A program made the translations under genes and the position numbers. 64,000 nucleotides of DNA from Stropharia rugosoannulata (Eukaryota; Basidiomycota; Agaricomycetes; Agaricales; Strophariaceae), in assembly GCA_028532985.1 (NCBI GenBank), contig JANCIK010000012.1, positions 1,054,001 to 1,118,000 on the forward strand. Direction: 5' to 3'. Under the pieces are notes generated by a model. It saw only the letters and a program-made list of their open reading frames with translations. It had not been told where the DNA came from and searched no databases. Numbering within the stretch: the stretch's first letter is position 1; each line of letters begins with the position of its first letter. Of this stretch, positions 11,628-23,805 are shown piece after piece.

Positions 11628-13312
11628 TAGTGGTAACATCGACAAGACTGAAATCAGCGCGCGGCGCTTGTATTCTGAGTACAGGTAGGCTGGGCCCCAG
11701 AGCGATCGATATCGTACCAGGCGGAAATCGCGTGCCGATTCCACATATTACAAAAGGTAAAGTCTCCTATTAAAGCACTGCCTAGGGCCATTTCCTCTTT
11801 CCGTGTTCACTGCTTGTCGCGAGACTCAAAAGGTGCGCCCAGAAAGATCAACACGCATTCATTGCCAGCCAGCCAGACAGCGTGTCCTGATTGGAGGAGT
11901 TCCGAGGCTGAGCAATGAGTGGATCCAGCCGTGGTAAGTGCTGATAATCGCGCATTCAGCGGAGTGTGGATGCGCCTGCGCTGCGCGTCGTCGACTCTGG
12001 TATGAATGACCTTGATGTCCATAAGGTGCGCTGATAACAGCACATGCCGAAGGGGCGCAAGAGGATAGACTTATCGAGAGAGAGACAGCTGCAAAGACCA
12101 GTTGACAATTCACTTGGAGGCGAGCAGTAAAGCATGGTACGACGGGCAAAGCTTGTTAGTTCTTATACAAATTATCCATTGTCCGCAACTAGAACACCCC
12201 GCCGAGAGCCAAACAGAGGGTAACCAGTGGACTGCGTCGGCGCTCCATGGACAGTGGATTTTCTTTCCGAAGCCTATAAACGTGGGTGATCACGTACCCT
12301 TAAAGCGCCTGCGATACGACATCACCCCCTTGGGGCAGAGCGCATATGACGTGTATTATAAGATGATAGATGAATGTCGCTAGCAAGATTGAAGCATCGA
12401 GGGTTCGTCTTCAGGCTCAATTTATCATTCGCGAGACTCGAGCTGGACTCTTACGCCCGTTCGGCGAGCATTTTGTTTGAGTAGAGTACTTGAGTAATAT
12501 TCAGGTCAGGAGCAAGATTAGATTTATCGAGGTGGAGGAGAGTTGGCAAGAGTCACGCACTCCTTTTGTCGGCCCTTAGCGGAATCGTAATTGGACGAGA
12601 CATTCATTCTCCGCCACCCTTTCTAACCTCCGCTCATACTTTGCTTCTTACTTGTAACTTGCTTGTTACAGTCTCACATCAACTGGTTGTCTTCAGCCTC
12701 AATCTGTCTCCTTGACCCCTCGAAAGAACCGGTTTCACTCCCACTTTGAACTGATAATCAAGAGCACTATTTGTGGAACTGAGTCTCAAGCTCGATTCAA
12801 TTGTTTATGAATAGTCATCGAACGTGTGTGCCTCGAGCCAGTCATTGGTGCTACTGCTGACAGGCTATCTTTTGTCTAGGTACAGAATCTCACGTATGCT
12901 GAAGAGAACTGTGCTCAGGAACCATCCCCTTAATGAAAAGTTGCTGGCTAGTCTAAGTCTTATATGAACAGGACCCATAGATCGAAGTGAATAGCGGTGA
13001 CTTTGATAATATCTGAATATTTTGCTGGCCAAATATAAACTGCTCTATTCGTGCCTTGTCCAGTCCTTTACTCTATGCGCCTCTGATAGTTCTTGGGGAA
13101 ATGCATAGCATAGCTTCACACGTTTAACTTGACTGGCTCACCCGCAATGATCCCTTTATTTGTGCGTTTGAAGGTCACTGGAAGGTAGCTACTTTGTCAC
13201 ACAGCCTGCTTGCAATGACTCGGATTCCCCATGACTTGATAGTCCACTGGCCACAGTACCTTATTTGTTCTTTGTTACCGTCCTACTTGCACCTCGCCTA
13301 CAGCACCTTCCC
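11628..13312. other. Intergenic, upstream of the NLR-like gene
   Basis: No domain, spliceable coding chain or RNA gene could be supported. Short open frames at 11807-12383 on both strands show no recognisable family. The last few hundred bases should contain the promoter of the gene starting at 13313. Confidence 0.4.
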
Positions 13313-16300
13313 ATGCAGGTGTCAATATCCCAAAGCTCAAGTTTTCGAAGTTCGGTCCTAGATAGCAGCTCGTGCGACTCCAATTCCCAGCTTGACAATA
13401 TCCTCGTAATTGTGCAGGAAGTCAGCCAAGCGTTGTCGCATTTATCTTACATCAGTCCGCTATGCTCTCTTATCATACAATTCATCCAGATCAGAAACGT
13501 ACGTCCTCTTCGTTTGGTTGGACTAACGACTCTTGTTCTGAACTCTCGACTCACAGGAGGTGAAGACTAGCAAGCAACGCTGTCAAGAAATTATCGACAA
13601 AGTCCTGCAAAAATCTAAAATAATCGCTGAGCGCTTACTCGTAATTGGACAATCGTCTGAACGAAGCAGGTTGAAGCGGCTAGAAGACATCCTTGTCAAC
13701 TATGCAGGGTAAGCAAGGGGATCGTATATTTCTGCCAATCATCATTGATGGTGGGACTATTGACCAGGATTCTCGCAAGAGTATACAGGACGTTGGAGTC
13801 GTACAAAACTCGCTCAAGAAGCATTATGCGAGTAGTAGCAGACCGTGGCATTGACGACTTGAACCAATGCGATCGTCTAGTGGACAGTATACACAGCGAC
13901 ATTGTCCTGGTACGGCATTTTCTTTCACTCGTTCTGCGATCCATCATTCAGTACTTATGTGTACGTTAGGAAATAATAATGGAAATCGGAATGCACGCAT
14001 GTTCGTCCCCGTCCATCGTAACGGAGTTTCCGCGACCCATGTTGCAGGATGCGCAGAGTCCAACTTCGTAAGCTGTAGTCACAGCCAGACGAGATGGTTG
14101 ACTAATGACACGTCCCTTTATAGACCTATTGTTGTACACATTCATACACTTCCTCCGAAGCCGACTCTCGTCGTTGAGCGTGAAGGCGTTATGGACAAAG
14201 TGATTAATATGCTTCTCCGCAATGGACAATCGAGAATCGCTATCTTGGGAGGTGAAGGCTTTGGGAAAACGACATGCTCATTATACGCTCTGCATGATGA
14301 GCAGGTTGTTAATCGCTTTACGAACAGGTTTTACCTCTCTTGTGAGAGCATTACGAACGCACGCTCGCTGCTTGTTAGCATCGCTCACATGCTCGGTGTC
14401 TCCTCGACAAACTCGTGGTCCAACCTCCTCCCGTCCATTCGACAATCTCTTGGAAGTTCACAGACAATAATGTGCCTAGATAATTTTGGAGCGACTGGAA
14501 CCCGAAAGGATGTAGAGGATACGTTGGCTTCTATCTCAGCCATTGAGAACTTGTCGCTGGTAGTGACCGTCAGAGGAACCCGACGACCTTCGAGCATTGA
14601 ATGGACCTCGCCTCTCTTGCCTCCCTTGGACAAATTATCTTTGTCTGGCGCAGAGTCTATAGTTCGCGGCATTACAGGTGTCCAGGTAGTAGATCAGCAC
14701 ACCCGGAATCTGCTCGAGTCGGTCGAAGGCATCCCGCTCGCAATAACCCTACTGTCAAATCTTCTCCGCGACGGTGTCGAAACGTCCAGTTCTTTGTGGA
14801 CCCGCTGGTCCTACAAAGAAAGGACTGGGGCGTCAAAAATACGCACCAGCGCCGACAGGGATTCAGAGGAGGCCAGTCGAACCACAAAAATCGACGCTAC
14901 GATTGCCATCGCTATCAATTCACCGCAGATGCAGAAATATCTGGACGCCAGCAAAATATTAGCGACGCTGGCCTTGCTTCCGGATGGGTTCGTCCTACAA
15001 GAGACCAAATTGGAAGAGTTACAGATGTATTTGAAGACCAAAGACATCCACAAGTGCATACAAACCCTTCAGAACCTAGGACTTTTGCAGTTGGATGAAG
15101 CCATAATTCCCCACCGTATCCGAGTGCTCTCGCCCATTGAGCCATACTGCCAGAGGCATCTCTCCTCCGAAATTGCTTATGTCTCCGAAGAGTTGACGAA
15201 CTATTACATCAAGCTTATCACCGACATGGGGGAGCCTCCAAAAACGTCCAGCTCTGATTATGACATGGAAATGGAGCATGAAATTAGGAACATGAATGCT
15301 TTATTTCACAGAAGGTACCATTCTACAGACATCAACGACACATCACTAGCAGAGCTTGTACGGGCAAGCTACCTGCTCGGTCTCTGGTCTATACGCATCG
15401 GTTATATGCTGGACGACATTCTCGAGCTCGCCATTGACTCTTCCTCTCCCTTACCCCTCACTCGTGCACGCTGCAGACTCGTCCAAGGCAGTTCCTACTT
15501 GGAAATGGGTCGGTGCGAAAAGGCCGAAGAACTCTTCAGACTAGCATTGAATGATTTTCAGAAACATGATGACCTGAAGGGGCAGGAAGATGCACTTTCC
15601 GCTCTAGCCGCGATATTTCGCGTCAATGGGGACCTTGACCTATCTGACACAACCATTTTGCAGAGCAAGGAACTTAGGGTGTTACACGACAAGAGGAAGT
15701 CTCTGGAGAAAGAAGAAAAACGGTCAGTTCAGGCGCAGGCGACTTTCAAGGTCAAAAACGGCGTGCCACCGCATGACAAGGCGTACATATATTTGACATC
15801 TGGCACTCCTAGTGTGTACATGCCTGCTGACATCCTCCACCGCGCCATGGGCTACATGCAGACGGCATTGGAGATATACACGCAGATAGACCACGCAATG
15901 GGACAGGGTACGGCTCTCTTCCACATGGCGCACTGCTACCTCCTACAGAATGAGCTGACGCGCGCACGCGCGACGGTCGAGCGCGGGCAGGCGATGTGCA
16001 TCGACATCGTGAACCAGATCTCCAAGGGCACCTGGACGTTGACGGACGGGATGCTATTTACGAACCACAGCCTGAAATCAGAGATGCAGGCGGTTTACCT
16101 GACGCTACTCGGCCATATCTGCATCCGAGAGGACCGCCTGCAGGAGGCAGAGAAAGTCCTCAAGAAGGCCGTGAAGAAAAAACAGCCGTTCTCGGTCGGA
16201 CCGTTCATCAAGCTCGGCTGGCTGTATCTGCAGAAGAACGACCTGGACAAGGCAGAGAAGGTGCTCCTGGAGGTACAGGGACTGTGCCGCAAATGGGGGT

Positions 16301-16773
16301 ACCAGGAGGAGCAGTCCGAGGTGCTTGGGTACCTGGGCCTCATTTACCTGCGGCGCAACAACCTCAACCGGGCGGAAGAGACACTCATTCTCGCACGCAA
16401 CCGCGGCCTGGTAATGTACGCTGAGGTCGACGTGATCAAGGTTCTCGCGGACATAGCTCTGCAGAGGGGCAATTACAAGCGCGCGGAGGAGCTCCTGCGA
16501 CACGCACTGTACATGCAGGAGCACATCCAGTCCGCGCACGGGCGTGGGGACGTGCTGCGCAGTATGGGGGACCTGTACGTGGAGAAGAACAACCACGACC
16601 GGGCGTTTGTTGCGTATCGTGAAGCACGGAGGATGCATCAGGATGCGCGGTGGGTATCGCGAGAAGCGGAAGACGTCGTGAAGATTGGGTGGCTTCATCA
16701 GAGGCGGGGTGAGTTTCGGTTGGCGGAAGAGTGCTTCGGAGAGGCACGTAGGCTACGGACCCTGATTTCATGA
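13313..16773 (+). CDS. NLR-like protein: MLKL-N-like helical domain, STAND NTPase, TPR array
   Basis: Five exons: 13313-13498, 13557-13708, 13768-13909, 13970-14067 and 14124-16773, giving 1075 residues with consistent phases. Residues 1 to about 160 are amphipathic helices resembling the MLKL-N/HeLo-type bundles that head many basidiomycete NLR-like proteins. A P-loop GGEGFGKTT lies near residue 235, followed by a Walker-B-like stretch MCLDNFG and an NB-ARC-like GIPLAITLL motif. From about residue 500 to the end the protein is TPR-like helical hairpins (for example ALFHMAHCYLLQNELTRARA and YLGLIYLRRNNLNRAEETL). Such STAND ATPases are signal-activated oligomerising switches in fungal heterokaryon incompatibility or immunity; the ligand here is unknown. 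The start could lie further upstream if the first exon is extended (Met at 13265). Confidence 0.85.
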
Positions 16774-19200
16774 ATCTGATGAATGATTTGAAAAGGACTA
16801 TTTATTAGTATTTGATCGCATTCTTCTCCTTGATGTAAATGAACTGAACCCTCTTTTTTAGCTAGTCGGGACTCGTTTCTGTGAATGTAAAGTAAGCTGT
16901 ATCCATTATCTGTACCGATATGTTATCTGCCTGTTTTCCGAAGTAGCTGTACTAACCGCTGTAAATCATCTCTGTTTATATAATTTGTAATATTCAATTC
17001 ATCAAGAAGATTACACCCCGCAGCCCTCTTGGGAGCGCTTGGAATCGTCCAAGCGCCCCCAATGCTGCCAATTTAGCCAAGTAGACAAAATTGTACAATT
17101 AGACTTGTCCAAATAGATAGTAGCATTGTGCTCACCAATTGATCCAATTTCAAGCTGCTTGTACAATGAGTATTAATATTGTAGCTGCAATTGGCAGCAT
17201 TTGGTGAGTTTGAAAACTACTTTCCATTATAATTGGTAAGGTAATTGATATCAGAACAGCCATGGTTGTCTGTGGATTGTGTTCAAGATATTTTATTAGC
17301 TTAAACGGCGCATTGCCTACAAACTATCTAGTATCTAATGTAATGGAGCAATGATTCTGCTCTACCCAGTCATAGCTAAATTATGGCCCTAGGATCTACT
17401 CCATCTGAGCGCCCACTCGAACTTCCTTCATCATAGCTTTCAGCCGGGGTGTACTTCAGGGCTCCATTGTATTGCACCCACTCTCGAGTGGACGGTCCAC
17501 ACTCGGCTTCGCCAAAGGGGGTGATCGCGTTCTTCTTGGAGCCACTTGTGACTCGAAGGTTAAAGAGCAATTGTATTAACTGCAGTGAAGTGATGTCGCA
17601 CTCCTGTACTCTTGGACACTAAATAAGACATTAGAAAAGATACATGTATTGGACATGGAGATACCATGACGCCTTGAAAAAGAAGCAGCACGTTGAAAAA
17701 AAAAAAGGCAAAAGGCAAATTTTACCAGGTATAATAGAGTTAAAAATCCGAGACAGAGCATTTCATTGTCTGACTTGCTGGTAGGAGCTGGATGCGTTTG
17801 GGAAGAGATTTGCTGGAGTTGGCGGACGAAAAATATTATCATCTATTTCTATCACACCTCTTGCAACCCGTAACCTCTCAAAATCCATAGCCTAGGATGA
17901 CTCCCGATGGGTATGGGTTATGAAGAGCTCGACTGTAGATTACTGTAGATTGAAATTTGAATACCGTTTGACTTGACGGATTACGAAAAACCGAGGACGC
18001 AGGATCGAAAAGCTAAATATAGGACACGTCTCTGCGTTTGTGTGGTGCAGACAAAGTGCCGTTAACATTCAATTGTGGATGATCATCGAAAGTCCGCAAA
18101 TAATACAGTTCAGTTATAGCCTCCGGCCTGACAGTACAGGATAGAGCTCTATGTTCGCCATCAGAAGGCAGGGAGGTCACTTGAGCCCGACTTCAGTCTC
18201 GGCCGCATTAGACCTCGAGCAGGACGAACTTCAACGGTGTGATGTCATTACGATGATACCGCTCCAAGCCTCCAACGGTTGTCTGCTGCGCGCAACGTTA
18301 CTTGAGAGCTTCGGGAACATCAGTTTAATATCCAGATGCAGCTCCGCGGATTCGCGAATACCATAACGCATAATGGATGGCGCCTTACGCAATCTGCATC
18401 TATAGTTGCGCCCTGAGGGTACTTACCTATGTATTACCAACTCATTTCATGCATGCCTCTAGGCGCCAAACACGTGCATAAAATGAGGCAATCCCGTACT
18501 TTGCCATGAATTTCGTTACAGACAAATTTCATGGTCCATTGCTACTTTGTAGATATGTAGTTGCGAGGTTTGATTTTAGTGCCGTAGTTGTCTTATGTAG
18601 TCTTATTTTCACGGGCGCTTAATTCATGTTCAAGAGACGAAGAACTGTGGGGTGTGAAGCACGCGGCAAGCGCGCATTACGGGAATGGGATCCGTTCCTC
18701 CTCCCTTTTGGGGTTGGAGTTCCCTATCTTGTGGGGATAAGTCAATGTGCTGGCATGATAACCTGGGAAGATGTAAGCGTCCGGCGGCGGGTCTCTGCGG
18801 AATTATGAAACTGCCACACTGTACTTAGATGTAATACGTAGGGCTATGGCTGCCTCAGTGTGAGTGAAAGTGACTATGTGAGGCAGTGAATAGGGGAAGC
18901 ATGATAAGTGTGATAACATGACTGTGGACATGTGGAGAAGTGGACGAAAGAGCAAAGTCGAGTCATTGCACCCGCCACTGTGTGCAAACAGGGACACATA
19001 GGTGACCGGCTGTGCTACTTGACCCTTATCGTGGTGTCACCTCCGTCACCCCACCCACGCAACCACTTCAACCGGGGTTGCTTTTAAACCACTACATCCC
19101 TCATTTCTTGCGAAGCCCCCTTCTCTCCTACCAACACCAACTGGGATATCAGGCCTTCACCAGCCCTTGAATCCCTTTCGTAGACGCCCCTTTACCCCAC
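16774..19200. other. Intergenic, contains a hairpin and inverted repeat
   Basis: No gene is supportable. The stretch holds a strong hairpin and a spaced inverted repeat around 17029-17201 (listed separately). Towards 19080 a TTTTAAA box lies about 115 bp upstream of the fungalysin start and could be its TATA-like element. Confidence 0.4.
17029..17201. repeat. Hairpin plus spaced inverted repeat, possible small MITE relic
   Basis: Positions 17029-17043 and 17048-17062 form a 15-bp stem with one mismatch around the tetraloop ATCG. Overlapping its right base, AATGCTGCCAATT (17061-17073) is exactly inverted at 17189-17201. No clear target duplication was found, so assignment to a transposon is tentative. 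Confidence 0.5.
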
Positions 19201-21975
19201 ATGCGCTACTTCTTCACTGCTTCGCTCCTCGTAGCGAGCCTCGCTGGCCACGTCTATGGCCACAGGCAGGCGACGCCTTCTCCTTATGACGAGGGACGCG
19301 TGAGCCCCCAGCGCAAGTCGCTCGGCTTTGGACCGTCGCACCCCCATGCTGTCTTCCGGTCAAGTCCTTACCAGATTCAAACCAATGGGTTCACCCCCAT
19401 GGACGCTTCTATGGACCCATTAGAGGTCGCCCGTATCTTCGTGGATGATGTTCTCATGAACAAGCAAACCGCAACGTCGACGTACAAGATCCGCCCTGAC
19501 TCTTACACCGACAAGAACACCGGGGTGACCCATGTCTATGTCCGCCAGGTCATCAACGGTCTCGAAGTTGCTGACGGCGACATGAATATCAACATCAAGG
19601 ATGGCATGGTCATTTCCTACGGCAACTCTGTACGTACGGGTTTTTTTTGAAAGGTCGTGTGACTAATAATCCGTTCTTGCTAGTTCTATGCCGGTGAAGT
19701 ACCAGCGCCGTTTACCAACCCCTCTGTCAACTTCTCGCAGAATTTCCTTGAGAACTCCTGTGGGCAGCTCCATCAGAGCATGCGCTCAGCACCTGAGTTT
19801 GCTAATATTGACTCGGAGCAAATCCCTATGGCGCAGTCTCCGGCGTCGGGTGCCAACATCCCGTTGATGAAGCATATCGCCGAAACCAGCTGCTCTCTCC
19901 ACACTGCTCCAGCTGCATCTGGGTCGGACGACGTTGCTGACTTCCGCGCGGCTCTCCTCACTTTCATGGCCAATGCCACGCCTAAGCCTTCCGTCGCAGA
20001 CGACATCCTGAACAACTTTGACGAACATATGAATGCTCTGGATGCGACACCGACGCATCACTTCGCTCCTGGCGAGGCTGGTGTAGAATATGTCGTTGAC
20101 AACGTTCCCGACGCCGTTAACCCAGTCAAGGCTAAGTTGGCGTACACCCAAGTACCCAACGAGGCTGGCGACAGCACTGAATTGCACCTTGTTTGGAAGG
20201 TTAGCTAATGGTTTCTTTGTTTATTCAACTGGTTCGCTGACTCTTTCAATAGTTCGAAGTTGAGATGCAGGACAACTGGTACGAGACCGCGGTTTCTGCT
20301 TCGGCTCCTCACCAGATTGTCTCGGTCGTGGACTGGGCCTCTGATGCGTATGCACCCGTCCCCAAGCCTCCCAAGTCGGCTGGCGCCACATACAACGTCT
20401 TCAAGTGGGGCATCAACGACCCTGAATGCGGTGAGCGCTCCATTGAGAAGGAAAGCTTTGACCCTCTTGCATCTCCTGCTGGTTGGCACGCCATCCCCTA
20501 TGCCAATGATCCTTCTATGAAGGGCGTGAGATTGACCAACAAGAAGGCGTTCAGGAATACCACAACGACCTACGGTAACAACGTGGGTGTTCCTTTGCGT
20601 TAGTTCATTACCACATTCTGACTGGTCATATATGTTAGGTTTTCGCTCAAGAAAACTGGGAAGGTCGCAACGAGTATCTCAGCAACTACCGTCCCGACGC
20701 TGGCAAGGACCTTGTCTTCGATTACGAGTACGACCCCCAGGAGACCGAGAAGCCTGACGCGATGGACGAGGCCCAGAAGTACATCAACACTACAGTGACG
20801 CAGCTGTTCTACACCACCAACCTTGTTCACGATTTGTACTACCGGTAAGTGTCCAGTTTTGTCATTGTATTCTCTTTGTCTCATGTTATCATATAGTTAT
20901 GGATTCGATGAGGTGTCTGGTAACTTCCAGCAGCACAACTTCGGACGTGGTGGTGCCGAGAACGATGGTGTTATTGCCAACGCTCAGGACGGTTCAGGCT
21001 TCAACAACGCCAACTTCATGACCCCTCCTGATGGTCAGAACGGTCGCATGCGCATGTACCTCTGGAACACTGCCCTGCCTTACCGGGACGGTGACCTCGA
21101 GGCTGGCATCGTCATTCACGAGTTGTCTCACGGTCTGAGCACACGTCTGACTGGTGGACCTGCTAACTCTGGCTGCTTGGGCTGGGGCGAAAGCGGCGGA
21201 ATGGGCGAGGGCTGGGGTGATTTCCTCGCCACCACCATCCGCAGCAACAAGGTTTACTCAGATTACGCTATGGGCTCTTGGGCCGCGAACCGACCCAGCG
21301 GTATCAGGAACTTCCCCTACTCTCTTGTAAGCTTCCTTTCTAAGTAAGGTCTTATCATTGGATGCTGATTAGTATATTCAGGATGAGGCGATTAACCCAT
21401 CGACGTACAAGACCCTCGACAAGCCTGGCTACTGGGGCGTTCACGCCATCGGCGAAGTTTGGGCTGAGATCCTCTGGGTCGTCTCAAACCGTCTCATCAA
21501 GAAGCATGGCTTCTCTGATTCGCTCTTCCCCCCTACGCCTCTAGAAGACGGAACCGTTCCTCCCAACGACTTCTATCGCTCGGATAAGAAGGGCTCATTG
21601 GTGCCCAAGCACGGTAACTCGCTCAGCACCCAGTACGTTTCAAATACATTCATTTCAGTTCTATAGACTAAATAATATTTCTTGATAGACTCGTCATCAA
21701 CGGCATGAAGCTGCAACCCTGCAGACCTTCGTTCTTCGAAGCTCGTGATGCTATCATTCAGGCTGATCAGGTCCTTACTGGCGGCGAGAACTTCTGTGAG
21801 CTGTGGCAAGGCTTCGCTGAGCGTGGACTTGGTGTCGATGCTGAGGTCGTCAACCGCACCCCCTGGGGAGGAGGAATCAGGACCAACGTAAGTATTATTT
21901 AAATCGTGCTATTGATTAACAGCTCATAACCATCCACTACAGGGCTTCTCCACTCCTCTTGCTTGCCAGGATTAA
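19201..21975 (+). CDS. Fungalysin, secreted zinc metalloprotease (peptidase family M36)
   Basis: Eight exons: 19201-19629, 19684-20199, 20253-20582, 20639-20844, 20897-21326, 21382-21632, 21689-21887 and 21943-21975, giving 797 residues. A hydrophobic signal peptide ([20 protein letters not shown]) is followed by an FTP-type propeptide. The zinc motif HELSH lies at about residue 568, and the downstream GEGWGDF supplies the third zinc ligand Glu. Fungalysins are secreted as inactive precursors and digest extracellular proteins such as elastin, keratin and plant proteins. The distance from start to HELSH is about 140 residues longer than in ascomycete family members, with the extra sequence in the prodomain part. 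One donor (20583) is GTGGGT rather than GTAAGT. Confidence 0.95.
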
Positions 21976-22448
21976 TCGGTTTAGAGCGCATTTAATTGAC
22001 TTCGGCTTTTCGAGTCCTTAGATATCCCTTTGGATTTAAATGGATGGATGGGTCTACAATATAAGCCTGCTACTTATCTTGCGATGCTTCCAGCTGGTAC
22101 CACTATGTTCTCATCGCGCTTGCTCTTTATTACACTTAAACATACATATCACGACTGCTACTCCATTACTGTTTAGGTGTTGTATCATAGCCCATTTGTG
22201 TCGATCTGCTTATATATATACAATACATACATGCTTTGCTCTCAATACGATACATCTTACTTTGATTTCTTTCCGAGTTTGGAGGTGGTGTGAATGGCAT
22301 TTCGGTTTTTCTTTTTGAGGCTGCAACTAAGCTACAACAAGCCCGCGATCTATTAATAACTTGGGGAACTGGTCCTTTTATCCTTTTACCATGCTTTATA
22401 CGACTGACTTATCTCCCTCATACCTACTTGATCTACTTACAAGCGGCT
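21976..22448. other. Intergenic between fungalysin and cyclodeaminase-like gene
   Basis: The two genes run in the same direction, so these 473 bp hold the fungalysin 3' UTR and the promoter of the next gene. No further gene is seen. A TATATATATA run near 22212 could serve as a TATA element or simply be a short AT repeat. Confidence 0.45.
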
Positions 22449-23700
22449 ATGTCACTACTGGTGCTCTCTGCAGAAGATGTGGATACCATCTCTTCATCGT
22501 TCAGGCCGGAAGAGCTACAGTTTCTTATGGCCCAAGTTTTTGGACGTCTATACTATGTCGCCCCGACCCTGGCGGCCACAGATACCAACGATGTCGCCAC
22601 AGAGATAGCAATGCCACAACGGATCAGCATATATACCAGTAACCACACCGTGCTCTTCATGCCAGCGCGCATCGGCGCTCTCGGCGCTGGAGACGTCGCA
22701 GCGGGCGAATCGACCACGGGAGATACAGCTATCAAGGTGGTTTCCGTGCCCAACAGAACAGACCAGCGCGGGCTCCCGGCGACGACGCTCGTGCTGGACG
22801 AGGAGACGGGCACGGCGAAGGCGGTGATCAATGCGCGCAAGCTGACAGCTCTGCGGAACGCTGCAGGTGTGTGTTACCTGTCCGCACTGCGGCGGGCCCT
22901 ACGCTATCCGCACAACGATCTACGCTGACATTCGCACCTATTGAGGCTCCCTGCTCTCTACGAGCCTCGTCGGGCCCTCAGATCCGCGCATCGTCGTCGC
23001 GTTCGGCGCCGGGCAGCAGATCGCCGCGCATCTCGACCTCCACGTCCGCCAGTTCCCGTCGATTACGCACTGTGTCATCGTGAACCGTAACATAAACGAG
23101 CGCGCGCTCGCGCTCAAGAGCCATCTCACCGCGCGCTTCCCGGCGGTTAAAATCTCACTGTTCATGTCGGACATATCGTCCGTGGAGTCGTTCGTGCGGC
23201 TCGCGGACATCATTATATGCGCAACGTCGTCCACGGAGCCGCTCTTCCCCTGTGCGTGGGTCAAGACCGGCGCGCATATTATCCTCATTGGGAGCTACAA
23301 GCCAACCATGAAGGAGGTCGACACAAATTTGATTGCGCGATCCCTGTCGACCTCGTTCAGCCAAGAGCATGTGGAGCCCAAGCTCCTCGTAGACTCGCGC
23401 GAGGCATGCCTTCGGGAGGCAGGAGAGATAATAGACGCCGGAGTTCAGCCGTCTCAGCTGACGGAACTAGGAGAGCTCATACCTTTAGATTCTAATGGAC
23501 AGGTTTCTCCGGAGCTCTATAAAAAGCAGCTGTCCGTGAATAGGAATCGGCATGATCTCCTTGGGTTCGATGGGCCAGTTACGATATTCAAATCTGTTGG
23601 GGTGGGCTTGCAGGATGTTGCCATTGCGAGCGCCGTCGTGGCCAAGGCTCTTGCATTGGGACAAAATGTGGGCACGGTGATTCAGGATTACGATTCGTAG
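22449..23700 (+). CDS. Ornithine cyclodeaminase / mu-crystallin family protein
   Basis: Two exons, 22449-22866 and 22946-23700, give 390 residues. The C-terminal exon carries a Rossmann dinucleotide-binding motif (VVAFGAGQQIAAHLD) followed by the family signature region with VNRNINERALAL and IIICATSSTEPLF. The N-terminal exon supplies the substrate-binding half with MPARIGALGAGDVAAG and VLDEETGTAKAVINARKLTA. Family members deaminate ornithine to proline or reduce cyclic imines such as pyrroline-2-carboxylate and ketimines with NAD(P)H; the precise substrate here is not certain. Its stop lies only 105 bp from the stop of the converging hydrolase gene, so the 3' UTRs probably overlap. Confidence 0.9.
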
Positions 23701-23805
23701 TTCTTGCTTTATGAGACTCAGAGGAATATACTCATTTATATAGACATATACACTACCTGTTATCACCATGCTCATCTACTTCAATGAGGCTCTACCCAGC
23801 TTGAG

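Noticed and set aside
12102..12383. 93-codon frame in the gene-poor region
   Set aside because: Short, no family, no introns or promoter evidence; opposite frames are equally open.
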